DNA of 64,000 nt from Nemophila menziesii (Eukaryota > Streptophyta > Magnoliopsida > Boraginales > Hydrophyllaceae). Location of the stretch: NCBI GenBank assembly GCA_029959085.1, contig JARWIR010000031.1, positions 6,944,001 through 7,008,000 on the forward strand, given 5' to 3'. Below the pieces are notes generated by a model. That model searched no databases. It was not told the origin of the DNA and saw nothing but the letters and a program-made list of their open reading frames with translations. Within the stretch, counting starts at the first letter, position 1. Every line of letters starts with the position of its first letter. This document shows, in pieces, positions 10,422-23,800 of the stretch. The position numbers and the translations under genes were made by a program.

Positions 10422-12060
10422 TCTTGGTGGTCTACGATTTAGAGATTTTAAGCATATGAATACAACATTATTGGTAACTCAGGCATATAGGATTTATAAC
10501 AACCCGAACACTCTAGTTGCCAGAATCTTAGAATGTATATATCTTCCTAAAACTGATTTTATGAATGTCAAATTAAGACAGTCGCGCACATGGTTTTTGG
10601 CCAGTATTAATGATGGTAGAGACTTCTTAAAATAAGATGGAATATATCAGACCAGAAACGGAAATTCTAATAATTTTTGGAAAGTTAAATGGATAAACTC
10701 GTAACGGGAACTCATCAAAACCGCAGATTGTAGATTAGAAAAGGTAACACAGTTATGGAAACAATGTAAAAGGAATTTTACACAGAGACACTAGATAATA
10801 TTTTTTCAAGACCAATAATATTAAAAAATATAGGCATCTAATTATATAACACTCAATACGAAGATAAACCCATATGGCCACACACTCCTAACGGGGGAGT
10901 ATGCAACAAGTTTGGGTACAAATTTCTCATAGACACCCATGTTTTTTTTTCATAGAGACTCACCACAACTGTTAACGCGTTTTGAATCACACCACCCAGA
11001 AATTTGGAAGACCATGTGAAAATTTAATCTGCCAACAAAGGTACGATAATTTATTTAATATATATGTAATAATTCTATTCCTACTAATGAAATTTAAGAA
11101 AAAGAAAATTTGTCGATTTAGGTGATTGTATATGGTGCATTAATCAAATTGAAACAATTGAATATATGTATTTAACATGCTCAATCAGCCGCATTATATG
11201 GTCTGGTCCAGCATTCCAAGTCATAGTTAAGGAACAAGAGGCAATTGACATAACAAGTTGAATTTAAAATATTATATATACTTATTCAAAAGGAGGCCGG
11301 GATACCAGGATAGTTGTCACTTATATATATTTATTGATTTGACACATTTAGAAAGCGAAAATGCATTTATTCATGATAATATTCAGATTGAGGGAGATGT
11401 TATTATTGCAATCATTCATTCTTCTATGCAGGAATTGTTTGGAACCGAGTGGAGGATAATGCAAACATCTATGACAGGAACAAATAATCAACAACGAACC
11501 TAAGTTCAAAACATATGAAATACAAGTGATATCAATTTTATGTTTAGCGCATCATTTTGCGAATCTTTTAATTTGACAAGCTTGCAGATTGTACAACCAT
11601 ACTCACGATCTGGAACAAATTCGAACCATTCCTGAACTACTTTTTGTAATTCAATTGTTGAAGGTGAAGCACAATCAGTTCTGGATGCTACAATTCTATG
11701 TAAAGACTTTCTTGATGAGTCGAAGGTTATATTCTTGGATAACCTTGAAGTGATTCAAGGTATCAAACGACTGCAGCATCAAGTTGGAGAATTCACCCAA
11801 AAATCTTGGAGATTAGAAGACATGCAGCATTGCATGGGCCGGTCAATTCGAATATACCCAAGAAGGCTTAACATACGAGCCGACAGACTTGCGAAACTCG
11901 CTAGACAGAGAGGCAACTGTGAAACAATACAAATAATGGAACACCTTTGTGTCTCGTTTCGAAAATTAGGAATAGAACAGTATGCTTTAATGTTAGTTAC
12001 TCAATCCGACCAAAAAAAAATTAAGAATATTTCTAGATCAAACTTCATTTAAAGAATTAC
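10422..12060 (+). pseudogene. LINE relic, part 2: post-RT, zinc-binding and RNase H regions
   Basis: Continuation of the LINE broken at 2584. It begins LGGLRFRDF and MNTTLL...VKLRQSRTW (10430-10620). A zf-RVT-like block follows: KFNLPTKV (about 11015-11040) and C-x2-C with IEYMYLTC (11125-11190), where the usual His is Tyr. The C-terminus at 11735-12052 holds the end of an RNase H domain with RRLNIRADRLAKLARQ, a family signature also seen at 63000-63090. Many stops and frame shifts intervene. The 3' end lies at about 12060, with only short A runs and no clean poly(A). Confidence 0.85.
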
Positions 12061-13148
12061 ATTTTCTAATCTTTTTCTTAAAAAGGGAAAGAAGACAATG
12101 ATAGGTTTATTTTTTTTTCGGAGACAATGATAGGTTTACTTGGAAGGAGATGTATACAAGTATCATTTATTGAAGTGTTTTTTTTTTTTTTTTATTAATG
12201 TAAACACCGCCCGTGACTCTTGTATTATAGGGCCATAATATGTCACTAACATCATAAAACGCGGTGTTCATACTAAATGCTTGACTAACCCCAAGGTTTG
12301 ACCTAAAAAAAAAAAATAACCCTAAGGCATTGTAATTTTTTTGACTAAATAGCACATTTTCTTTTTCATGGTCGAAACATATTTCTATTTCCACTACAGC
12401 ATAAATCTCCTATGAATAAATGACTAACACTCCTAATCGCTTGAGCCATAATTTTTTTAAGTTGAATAACAATTTTATTTCATTTATGAAATAAAATTAC
12501 AAAATCGTCTCATATCTACTGTATTATAGTCACTAAGTACAAGTTTAGTTAAATAGGAGGATTACATCCAATCAAAGCAAAACAAGTTACTTTTAAGATC
12601 TTGTTTTACTACTCAATCAACCATCAAGTTTTTACTCCTTGGTGTATAAGAGTATCTAAAGTAACTTCTACTCAAGGTTTTCACATCCTTGACTAAGTTT
12701 TTAATACAAAAAGAAAGTTTAACTCTATTACACATAAGTGACTTAACAATCACTCTCAATTATGACTAATCTATCCTTGAAAAAGTTAGTCAATCGACAA
12801 GCTTGCAACATTCCTCTATTGTTAGCCTATAATGGTGAGAGAGCTCCTAAACACTTCAAATTCCTATACAAATTTTTTCTTTTATAGTCCCTAGCAATAG
12901 ACACAATACAAGAAAGATTAGTAATGGAGTTATAAGTCTTATCTGTATTTATTTTGATATCTTCTTATTTGGGGGAGTCCAACTTGTATTAGACTAATAA
13001 ATCTCCGAGTGTGTTTGCACACCACTCATGACATCCTAATTCACAAGTTCTATAACTTGATTATTTGTTTCTAAGCTAGGTTGTTAAATTGAGATAAGGT
13101 TATTCTCAATGTTCAAGTTATTCACCTCACCTGGTTCATCTGAATTAT
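12061..13148. other. Unassigned AT-rich interval
   Basis: No gene is supported. A 17-bp direct repeat (AGACAATGATAGGTTTA at 12093-12109 and 12122-12138) flanks a short T-rich tract. A run of about 18 T lies near 12177-12194. The rest (12400-13140) has short AT-rich frames only and could be an old repeat that is not recognised. Confidence 0.5.
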
Positions 13149-14515
13149 TGGTGGGTCCTTGTGTATTACAAAATCATGTGCTAAAGTTGAGGACTCACAA
13201 ATCGCAAGTGTACGGTTGTCCAAGTAATACACCGATAAATCGGATTCGTTCTCAGGGGGCAGACTAGGTACAACTCAGGGGCGGATCAAATAGTGACGTA
13301 ATTGCAAGTAAAGAAAAGTAAATGATATAAAGTTTGTTTGGTTTTTAAGAACTAAAGTGCAAATAATGTAAAATACTTAATTAATTAAACTGAAATGAAA
13401 AATAAAACAAGTAAAAGAGTTGGACACAAGGGGAGAAGTAGTACTTGAGTCTCGCAAGGGTTCACCTAAACCTTCTTAATTAATGTTTTTTGTTAAGGGA
13501 TGAATTGTTATATTTATGCTAGTCGGGATTCTAAAGTCTCTTAGCCTCTGTCAGGTGGACTTAAGAGCTCTCCTACGGTATTATAATCTCCGTCAGGATG
13601 ATTACAACTACTTTCTGATGGTTCAAGTTCTTTACCTCATTTTCTATTGGTTAGACAAGCCTATCAAGGTCATTGGAGAATACCAACGACAATTACCAAT
13701 GTTTGTATCTAAACCCCCCGTCAAGATGATCACTACGCCATTATAGTGAATAGCCAAGATACTAAAAATTACTCCTATTTCATGACGCTAAAGATAATAA
13801 TTCAAGAATAAAAGAAAAGCCAACATAAAATAACAAATTCAATTTAAATTACAAAATCCCAAATTAAAAAAACCCTTAATAATCAAGTTAGGGTTCAACC
13901 CAATTCGCGATTCTCAAGTACAATGGGAATTTAGCTCATAACGGAAAAAAACTAAATAAAATAAACTAAAAGAACTCATTGTCAATTATAGAAATAAAAG
14001 ATAGAACCTATTTTAAGGGTTGAATTGACTGTTGATGGAAGAATTGCTTCTCCAGCTTCAGTTTCTTCTCTCCTCTTGCTTCTGACTTTTCTCTTTGACG
14101 TTCTGACTTGTATGAATCGAGTTGTGTGTTAAATAAGAGTCAAAAGGTCTATTTATAATGCTAAAATCGGACTTGGGCTTGACTTAAGAAAATTAGTGGA
14201 ATATTAAATGACCTAAGTCCAATCTTCTAATTGAAATCCCGTAACTGGTGTGCAACCCTCAGTAAAACGGCTGTAACTTTTTCAAATCAACTCTGAATTG
14301 ACCCGTTCAAGTTGCTAAATCTTCGTAACTCAATAAGGAATGAATCTTCTTTACATCCCAGAGGCTGAATCCACGTCTAAGTGACTCGAAATCAGCAGTT
14401 AACATAAGCCTTTCAGATTTGCAGCTTCAACTTGTCAACTCTTCGGGATATTTCTTCACGCCTTTGACTTCTTTACACGATCTAAGACTTAAATTTTCGA
14501 TTCCTCTCCTTGATA
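13149..14515 (-). repeat. Truncated Athila-like LTR
   Basis: Begins TGGTGGGTCC (U5 end on the plus strand) and follows the element 1 LTR throughout: the CCGTCAGG motifs, the GCTCATAA block near 13935 and the TTTGCAGCTTCAA block near 14418. The hairpin stem CTCTTA/TAAGAG (13538-13543 with 13562-13567) is kept. The U3 end is missing. At about 14515 the LTR joins gag sequence of another element, so the junction is a deletion or recombination point. No target duplication was found. Confidence 0.8.
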
Positions 14516-15026
14516 GAATCATGTCGCTAGCTCTACCGGTCAAGAAGAACGAAAAAATATGACAATACAGTTGCTCGCGTGTAATGCCAGGAGTAATGTA
14601 GGCATCACAAATCTGCATGAACTTCTGAATCGATCTTACCGGATCTTGAATTGCTGTACCAGTGTAGAGTCCAAAACATTGAAATTGACTAAGCATACCC
14701 GGATCGGGTCTAAATTTGATATTCTGGATCTCTGGAGGGCAGTAACCGATTGGTTGAACATGAAACGGTACATGAAGACCGGGGAGATCTTGCTGCACTC
14801 GATTCTGTTGATTATTAACGTTATTCTGCCCATTACCTCCTCCTACAGGTAGTTGTACACCAGGTGAATCCTGTTGTTGAATCCCATGTGGATCTTGCTG
14901 AGGACCAAGTGGTGGATTTAGTTGGGCTGCCATTGCTCTTCTTAAGGCTCTTTCCTCACGAACTCGTCTGTTGTAAGGTCTGAAGCTCCTCTCAGGCTCC
15001 GATAAAGGAGGCCAAGAATTAAACAC
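14427..15026 (-). pseudogene. Athila-like gag N-terminal part, chimeric 3' end
   Basis: Open for 199 codons from MFNSWPPLSEPERSF. Residues 30-90 are Gln/Pro-rich. Residues 105-170 fit the start of a plant Ty3/gypsy gag: QFQCFGLYTGTAIQDP, then FMQICDAYITPGITREQL and FFLTGRASD. The same gag type occurs at 41280-41780. About 30 codons at the end are read out of the adjoining truncated LTR, so the frame is chimeric and the gag core is cut. The start lies about 130 bases after the primer site, consistent with a gag start. Confidence 0.82.
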
Positions 15027-15159
15027 CGTGAAACCTGAAAAAGACTAAAGCAAACCACAAGCGTAAATCCGGAAAAATAAAAACTAAAAACTTGAAAAAT
15101 AAAAACTAATTAAAAACTACTACTCGAAATAGATAACCCACACGCTAACGAGACACAAG

Positions 15160-15177
15160 TCCCCGGCAGCGGCGCCA
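15160..15177 (-). other. Primer binding site of element E (tRNA-Asp type)
   Basis: Sense TGGCGCCGCTGCCGGGGA, identical to the sites at 8814-8831 and 28114-28131, six bases from the LTR that starts at 15184. Confidence 0.88.
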
Positions 15178-15183
15178 AATACT

Positions 15184-16701
15184 TGATGTCGCCTAGGGTG
15201 TGATAAAAATAAGATAAAACTAAGTCAAGAAACTACGCACTCTCACCCTAGACAGGCACATTACTGCAAGTATTACAGGACGTATGCAAGTTTTAGTTAG
15301 TAAGTTGAGTTCGTTCTCAGGGACTTAAGTGTGTTATACGAGTGGATAGCAATAACGAGTAAGCAATAATTAAGTGAAAGACAGAAAATAAAGAGAATAG
15401 ATTTCGAAATATCTAAATTAAACTAAGAAAATTAAAGACAATAAAATAAAATACGAAGAATATGAGATGAGAAATATAGCTTAGGTTTTGCTAGTATGCA
15501 CTAATCCTTCTAATTCTATCTAAAAATCTAGTTAATAAGGGAGAATATTAGCTCTTGGTATACTTAGTCAGGATTCTAAATTCCCATACCTTAGACCTTG
15601 AGAGCGAATAAGGGGGCTACGACACAACCAAGACGTGGTTACACTCTTAGAGTTATCAAGCGCTACCAAGGCTCTAAGCAAACGCAACAATCAATTGGTG
15701 ATATGGTGATTAAAACAAACCCTAATGACTATCTAGTTAGAATCATGTTTTGTCAGAACTAATATCGACACTAGACATTATGTGGTGGTTCAATAGTTAA
15801 ACACCCTGTCAAGGAGACCATCTAACTGTTATTAAAACAATCCTATCAAAACACATAAACAAATATTAAGTAAGAAGCTAATATCAAATTAAAACATATA
15901 ATTCCCAAAGAAACTTAGATAGAAGAATTAGAATTCATAGATTATACATTATGCAAAACCCAAGCTATGGGAGGTTTAGTTCATACCTGAAGGAAATAAA
16001 CTAAAAGAAATTACAAAAGACATCATCTTGCTCTCTACAATAAACTGGAAGAATAAAACCTTAAAAACCTAATTACTATGAGGCAAGGATTGCTAGGGTA
16101 GTTTTACAAGTGATATAAGGGTGTATTTATAGGTGTTTAGAAGACCTAATTCGTTTTCTTGAGGAAGAGATAAAGTATTGGACTTCTAGCCCAACTCAAA
16201 TTCGTATGGAAATAAAGATAAACACTGCTGGACCGTTTAGAGCATATCTTCTTCGTTATTGGTCGGTTTGAGCTCCATAAGATACCAAAAGAATCCTCAC
16301 AGAATTATGTATGTCCCTATGAAAGGAAATTACCAAAATCGGCCTATTTCTTGGGGGTAAATAGCACTTCTTTAGGCGTGTACTGCAAAATCCCAGATTT
16401 AGGCAGCTTTTCCTTTTCCATCTTTTTAGCTTTTGTTTCCTTATCTCCAATTTCCATGCTAATATCTTTCCATAAGTTGTAGTCTTTGACTTGGACTCTA
16501 ATTCATCTCCATAATTATCTTTAAAGCTACACACTAAATAAACAATTAAATCCAATATGCTCTAAAAATATTATTTTACTAAATCAAGACTCAAAATAGG
16601 AAAGTGCACTATTTCTCAAGAAAATCGACATTTATGAATTCTAAATCACTAAATATGATGTCTCATCTTAACATTAATCTATCACAAATGAGGAGACATC
16701 A
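15184..16701 (-). repeat. Element E 5' LTR
   Basis: 1518 bp, TGATGTCGCC... to ...GGAGACATCA. The U5 end differs from elements 1 and 2 (sense end ...GCGACATCA rather than ...CCACCA), marking a second LTR family. A solo LTR of the same family lies at 18669-20200 in the opposite orientation. The promoter-like TATAAATACAC is near 16120-16135 (minus strand). The hairpin keeps CCTTA/TAAGG with one mismatch at 15595-15630. The element's 3' LTR is missing. Confidence 0.85.
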
Positions 16702-17863
16702 GTTGAGGATCTAATTTCACCCAAATTTCCTCCAAGGTAGATTAGATAATACCATACAAAACCTTCGGGTGTAATTAATTCAAATCCTAATGACTACTTG
16801 GCTAATCAAGACCGGCCGGCTCACAAACACACACCAAGCGTGTCTAGTTCCGCAATTAAACCCCTATTCCGGACGCTAGCTTAATTACTAATTATGTCCA
16901 CTATTTAGCCTGAATATGATTAGGTTTCAAGCACAAGATATATAACCACTATAATTAAACACAGTTTATTTGAATATAGAATCCTAAAATCACAAGAAGA
17001 TCATTAAAAATCAACTACGATTCATACATTAAGCAATCCTCAAGCAATGAGGGTCTAGTTCATATTCAAATAATAAATAATAATAAAAAATAATTCAGGA
17101 ATAATGTTAAAAAGCTAAAAATGAATAATTTTACTATGTTGATTAATAGGATTCGAAGCTCCGATAAGGAAGAATGGTTGATTTTGGTGAAAAAACATTC
17201 TTCCCTTCTCTTTAGCTCTCTTTGGCGTTTTTGCTCTTCAAAAATGAGTAATATGATATGTGGTTCTAAATAATGAGCACCTATAATGTTTAAGTAACAT
17301 CTTAAAATATTTGGGGTCTCCATTGGCTCACTTAAATAGGTTAAAAATAGCCCAACCTGTTTGTAGGATAGCGATGGCCAGGTTCAAATCACGGTGGAAG
17401 AAAACAACATAATGTCTTCATCTCAACTCCGAGTTGAATTCCCTCACTTCTCATGTGTCACTGGCTTCAAGCTCTATATATATATATATATCAAAAGTAC
17501 TTACCTTCAAAACTACGACAATTTAATCGTGGTGACTGAAACAATATGATGTTAAGATTTCTCCGATAAACACGCTAACTTCCCAAAGTGGATTGAAGCT
17601 CATTTCACACCTAGTCTTCGGGTTTGACTTGACCTTTTGAATTCTCCCCATAATATTGGAACCTTGTTTCAAGCATGTACCTGAAAGCTACATTCTTAAC
17701 ACACAATTAAGGCACAAACACTCTAAAAAACGAAATATGTCCAAACCAAGAGAGGAAGGTACAATATTTTGAATACTAGGGGAACATCCCTCACTTAGAC
17801 CCAATAAACTCCCAAAATGATGTCTTGTGAATAGATTAATCTATCACAAAAAAGGAGACATCA
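16702..17863 (-). repeat. LTR F1, partial
   Basis: Third LTR family. It ends in the U3-tip module (17819-17863). Similarity to F2 (24794-26360) is seen from CCTAATGACTACTTGG onwards, including CACACACCAAG and the CAAGCAATGAGGGTCTAGTTCAT block. The U5 end is missing because element E begins at 16701. A (TA)n tract lies near 17476-17491. The sequence to the right is plus-strand element M, not a polypurine tract, so F1 looks like a 5' or solo LTR inserted into M. Confidence 0.7.
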
Positions 17864-18668
17864 TATACTGCACAATGTGACACTAGAGAATTGAAAAGAG
17901 TCTTTATGAACTTCAATTACTCCAAACCTTATTCCTAGCCTCCTCCAACTTCACCATAACTAAATACAACTACCAAATTTCATTAAAAAACCGTTGAACT
18001 TGATCAAACGTGCACCAACACACCAACACACAAACACACAAACGCAACACCAAATCATCATCTTCATCCTCCACCAAAACATAAACATAATCAAATGCAC
18101 TCCATAACACCATTAGAACACCAAGATTTTCAAGTTTACAAAATTCCTTCCACCACAAGCAACCATAATTCATTCACATATAATTCATATACCACAATCC
18201 AAACACCACTAAATATATTCCTACGTAAAAAACTCAAAGAAACACCAACTAAACCAAAATCCAAAGAATAATTAATACTTGGTGCATCCTTGAGTTGTGG
18301 GATAGTTGAGATGACGAGGCAAATAGATACGTAGACTTTGAAGAGGAAGAGACAATACATGGGTAAGAAGAAAGATTTACCAGGGGAAACAAAAGAGTGA
18401 GAATTCCTTATGGGTGAACCGCATGAGAATAAACTGAAGACTGAGGTACCTACTCCCCCAAAAGAAAGTAATGTGAGAAGGAAATTACCAGTGGAACCTA
18501 AGAAGAAAGCACCAATATCAAATGATCGAGGCCCATCCTTGACTCTCTAGAAGGTACCAATTACAGATAAATATGAGTTTGAGATACCTATATAGGCGAG
18601 AATGCATACAAAGTTGGGCGACTTGGAGACTATGAAATTCAACATCATCGATTCTCAAGCAAGGATGG
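17864..18668 (+). pseudogene. Element M body: ORF2 leader and fragment
   Basis: Body of an old plus-strand Athila-like element. The CCTCCAACTTCACC...CACCAACACACC leader resembles 29990-30300 of element 2 and 51480-51840 of element H. At 18295-18325 the conserved TTGAGTTGTGGGATAGTTGAG tract leads to ATGACG, as at the ORF2 start in H. Lys/Glu-rich reading follows, with stops, until the solo LTR at 18669. Confidence 0.55.
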
Positions 18669-20200
18669 TGATGTCTCCTCATTTGTGATAGATTTATGTT
18701 AAGATGAGACATCATTTTTAGTGATTTAGAAGTCATAATAATCGATTTTCTTGAGAAATAGTGCACTTTCCTATTTTGAGCCTTGATTTAGTAAAATAAT
18801 ATTTTTCGAGCATATTGGGTTTAATTATTTATTTAGTGTGAAGCTTTAAAGATAATTATGGATATTAATTAGAGTCCAAGTCAAAGACTACAAGATATGG
18901 AAAGAGATAAGCATGAAAATTGTAGATAAGGAAACAAAAGCTAAAAACATTGAAAAAGAAAAGCTGCCTTAAATCTGAATTTCTGCACCTCCGACCGCAA
19001 ATTAGCTTATATCTCAAACATAGTGTGGAATTTAGAGAAACGGTCAAGAGCAAAGTTGAAGATCTTTCCGAGACGATGAATTTGGTGTACTCATACTCGT
19101 CAAACTGATGATTATTGAAGCTGCTAGGACCAAAAGAAAAACGGGCCTGATTTCATGTTTTAGGGTAACGAATTTGAGTTGGGCTTGGAGTCCACTACTT
19201 ACCTTCTCCTTCAAGAAAACGAATTAGGTCTTCTAAACATCTATAAATACACCCTTATATCACTTGCAAATCATCCTTGCCTCATAGTAATTAGTTCTTA
19301 AGGTTTTATTCTTCCAAGTTATTGTAGAGAGCAAGATGATGTCTTTTATTATTTCTTTTAGTTTATTTTCTTCAAGTATGAACTAAACTTTCCATAGCTT
19401 GGGTTTTGCATCATGTATAATCTATGAATTCTAATTTCTTTCTATCTAAGTTTCTTTGGGAATTACATGTTTTAATCTGATATTAGCTTCTTACCTTTAT
19501 ATTTGTTTATGTGTTTTGATTTATTGTCTATCCTAGAACTGATCACTTTAGGCTTTCTTAATAGTAATTAGATGATCACCTTAGCTGGGTGTCTAATTAT
19601 TGAAACACAACATAACGTCTAGTGTCGATATTAGTCCTGACAACACTGATTCTAACTAGATAGTCATTAGGGTATGTTTTGATCACTATCACCATGTATG
19701 GAAATTGATAGCTTAGGGCCTTGGTAGCGCTTGATAACCCTATTTGAACCAGCCTCGTGGTGTGTCCGTAGCCCCTTAGTCGCTCTCAAGGTCTAAGGTA
19801 TGGGAATTTAGAATCCTGACTAAATATACAAGAGTTAATTATCTCCCTTATTAACTAGATCTAATCGAAAGAATTAGAAGGATTAGTGCATACTAGCAAA
19901 ACCTAAGCTATATTTCTCATTTCATATTTCTTCGTATTTAATTTACTGTCTTTATTTCTTTAGTTTAATTTTGTAATTTCGAATATTCTCTATTTAATTT
20001 CTTGTCTTTTAATTAATTACTTCTTACTCGTTATTTCTACCCATTCGTATAACACACTAAGTCACTGAGAACGAACTTTCTTATCATTAAAACTTGCATA
20101 CGTCCTGTAATACTTGCAGTACTGTGCCTGTCTAGGGTGAGAGTGCGTAGTTTTCTGACTTATATTTTATCTTATTTTTATCACACCCTAGGCGACACCA
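18669..20200 (+). repeat. Solo LTR of family E
   Basis: 1532 bp, TGATGTCTCC... to ...GGCGACACCA, flanked by the perfect 5-bp duplication GATGG (18664-18668 and 20201-20205). There is no primer site or internal sequence, so it is a solo LTR left by LTR-LTR recombination. TATAAATACACCC lies near 19242. The hairpin stem CCTTAG/CTAAGG (19774-19779 with 19793-19798) is intact. The U3-tip inverted repeat spans 18669-18722. Confidence 0.92.
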
Positions 20201-20898
20201 GATGGAAATAGAGATAGACCACATACTTTTCATGCTTTGGAAAGGATCAAAGGGACACGACGATCGCAAGGTGGATGGCTCAGTCGCCTACCAAGTAATG
20301 TTTCCTGATCTCACTATTTAATTTCTTATGTTTTAGTCTATAATAATTTGAATTATATTTCTTTTCCAAGTCTTTTCGATTCGTGGGGACATGACTCACT
20401 TTTGAGTTGGGGTGGGGATTCATTGTTTCATCTTCGTTTGTTACATTTTAACATAAAATTTAAAAAGATTTAGTCTATATTTTAGGTATTTGGCATAGAA
20501 TATATTGAATGTAGCTATTAAGCATGATTTTAGTGAGACATTATAGTAAGTAGTGTGTCCTAGAACAGTGTCCCAACGCGTATAGTAAATTTTACATGAA
20601 AACATTAATTAAAGGATAAAAAAGATAAAAATGATCAGTAAGCAATGCGTAGAAGCAATTAGGATATTAGGGTGCCTTGGTTAGTGTGTTGAACATGAAG
20701 TCTGAGCTAGTTGAAACCTCTCTTAGCCTATGAACTAAAAGTAAAAATATTACGAGGCTGAGTACTTAGAAAAATGATTAAGGAAGTTCTTTGATAAGCC
20801 ACTTGAAGACTTTAGCTTGCTAACTGGAAATTAATCGATATATTATCCATCTTAGCACCCTTGTAGCCTGCAACCTTCTTTTGCCGCCAAAGTATAAG
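20201..20898 (+). other. Element M 3' non-coding body, part 1
   Basis: Matches element 2 at 30660-31150 by eye: TCGTGGGGACATGACTCA near 20380, GAGTTGGGGTGGGGATTC (PPT-like tract) near 20403, then the stretch equivalent to the antisense ORF, ending at the insertion point of solo LTR J. No gene is supported. Confidence 0.6.
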
Positions 20899-23800
20899 TG
20901 GTGGGTCTTGGGGTGTGATAAAATTAACGATAAATAAAAGGATCCACAGACCACAAGTGTACGGGTCGTCCAAGTAATAATTAGATAAACATGATTTTGG
21001 TTTTCAAGGATTGAACTGGTATAACTCAAGTTTTTATCAGAAAGTAGTAGTAATTGGGATTTGGGAATATAGAAAAATAAATGATAAATATTTTTGTTTG
21101 GTTTTGAAGATTAAACTAGTAGACGCAAGTAAATAAATGACTAAAGATAAAAAGAAAGTAAATGAATTGAAACTAAAGATATAGGAACACAGATATGAGA
21201 GAGGTACTTGAGTCTCGCAAGGGATTCACCTGAGTTCCCATTATTAATGCTTTCATTTAAGGGTTAAATCGGTATTTATGTATTAGTCGGGACTCTAATA
21301 TCTCCTAACCCCGTCAGGGTGGACTTAGGAGCTATCCTACGGTATTACAAACCCTGTCAGGGCGATTGTACCTACTTTCGGATGTTGGAGTCTTTTACCT
21401 AATTGGCTACGTGATTAGTCAAGTCAGTCAGGGTTATCGACGAATATCGCTCGTCTATTACCTAGGTCCGTAATTAAACCTCGTGTCAAGGTGATCACCG
21501 CCACTAGTGAATATACCAATTAACAATACCTATTTCTAATTAGCTACATCAGAAAGAGTAAATAATCTCAAGATAATAGTCAATACACAATACCCAATTT
21601 AAAGTAAATTAAAACAATCCCAAAACTGAAAAAGATTGAATTAAAGGAACTAGGGCTTAACCCATAGTGTGATTCTTAAGTACACGTGATGTCTCCCTAA
21701 TTGTTCTAAATATAAGACCTTAGGAGACATCATTTTAGGTAAAAATGGTCTTTTTATATTGACTTTTGTGCTTAATTCGTAATATTCCTATTTCTTGTTT
21801 TAATTTGATGAATTATTATTTTTATAGCATATTTGGTTTAATTTGTGTGTTAATGTGAAGTTTTAAAGATAATATGGAAATAAATTATATGTCAAATCAA
21901 TTCTAAGGAGATAAGGAAAGAAGATCTTGAAGAAATCAGGAGATAGAAGGAAAAAGAGTTCAATTAGGAAAAGAAAAGCTGCCAAATAAATCTGAATTTC
22001 TGCAGCTATGTCTAAAGAAGTGAAGATAAATCCAAATCCGATACGATTCTGGAATAGCCCTATTAGAGGTAGATATATCTTTCTATGAGGATTCTTTTGA
22101 TTATATGGGCCAAAAACGGCCCAGTAACGAAGAAGATATGATCAAAGCAAGTCAGCAGTAATTATCCTTATCTACTTACGAATTTGAGTTGGGCTTGGAC
22201 TCTTTTACTTGGTCCCTACTCCAAGATTTCGACCTAGCACCTATATATATCAGTTCTAAACTTTAGAAAATCATCCCTTGGCTGCATAAGCTTGATATAC
22301 ATACATAATTCATCATAGAAGCAATCAAGAGGATCTAGAGGAGGAAGAAGCAAGAGCTAGAGCTTAACTACATCAATTCAACACTTCTCCATCTCTATTC
22401 TTTGGGTAAATTAGTATTAGATATATTTTGTCTATGAGGTATTTCTAAGATATTTATTCAAGAGTTTTATTATGCATAATTTCTCTTTAGGATTGTAATT
22501 ATATGAACTATTGATTAATGTTTTTCTGTTTTAATTTGAATCTGGGATTTTAGTATTTAATTGAATTGGTTCTTAATTTTTATTGACTATATTCTTGTGC
22601 TTGTTTACTTCATTGAAGTCATGAATCAAGGGTAGGTTTTAGTAATTAGGCTATTCACTTAGTGGCGAGTGATCACCTTAACGGGGGGTTTAATTACAGA
22701 ATTAAAAAATAGACGCGTGGTGTCCGTAATTTGACCGACATGCTTGACTAACCACGTAGTCAAAGAGGTAAAAGAACTAATCATCCGAAGAGGCATATTC
22801 GCCCATATAGGGGTTTATTGTACTTTAGAATTGCTCCTAGGTCCACCCGACAGGGGGCTAGGAGATTATAGAGTCCTGACTATTGTGAGATTTCCCATTC
22901 ACCCTTATTCTTACGAATCATTAATTCAATAGGATAGGTTCATACTTGCATCTCCTTATCTTATTTGCATAATTTTTTATTATTTTTTATTTAGTTAATT
23001 AGAAAACAAACCCCTTTGCTACTTATCTTTTTATTTTAAATAATTAGAACTATCTATTCTGGTATTGAACACGAAGTTAGAATAAATACTTAAATCTCTG
23101 TGGAGACGATAATCCCATATTTACTTATTTATTACTTGGAACGATCCGTACACTTGCGGTCTGTGGATCCTTTATTCCTTTACTTTTATTGCATTATTTT
23201 ATATCACACCAAGACCCACCAACAAGATGTTTAGCTAATATTCAAACTAAAAAATAAAAATAAAATAAAAGCATTCATGTTCCTAAATTACAGAAAAGAA
23301 ATAAAGAACCTAATTAAGGTGTTGGATTGAGCTTTTTTTGGAAGAAAGTGAATTCTCCCGCTCTTGCTTTCTCTTTTGTCTTTTTGCTCTGCTCTTGAAT
23401 TTAGAAAATAATCAAACGTACTAACATGAAGTCTAAAAGGCTATTTATACTCACTAAATCGGATTAGGATTTTTATTTTATTTTATTTCATTTAATGAAT
23501 AAAAGCCCAAGTCCAATTTAGCAAATCACGTAACTGTTGCACACACTCTGCTAAATAGGTGTAACTTTTGCATCATAAGTCCAAATTACTTGATTCCAGT
23601 CCTCAATCCGAGCTAACTCAGAGGTGCAACTTTCTCCTTTGAATCTGTATAACTGAATCAGTACCGTTTTGGCTCGAAATCAACAAGAAGTAACAGCTAT
23701 CCAGATTCTTATATCTTTTCGTCAACTCTTTGAGTGGTACTTTCTCTCTTTTGACCTCTCCTATTGATCTAAGACTTTAAACTTCACTTATCCTCCTCAT

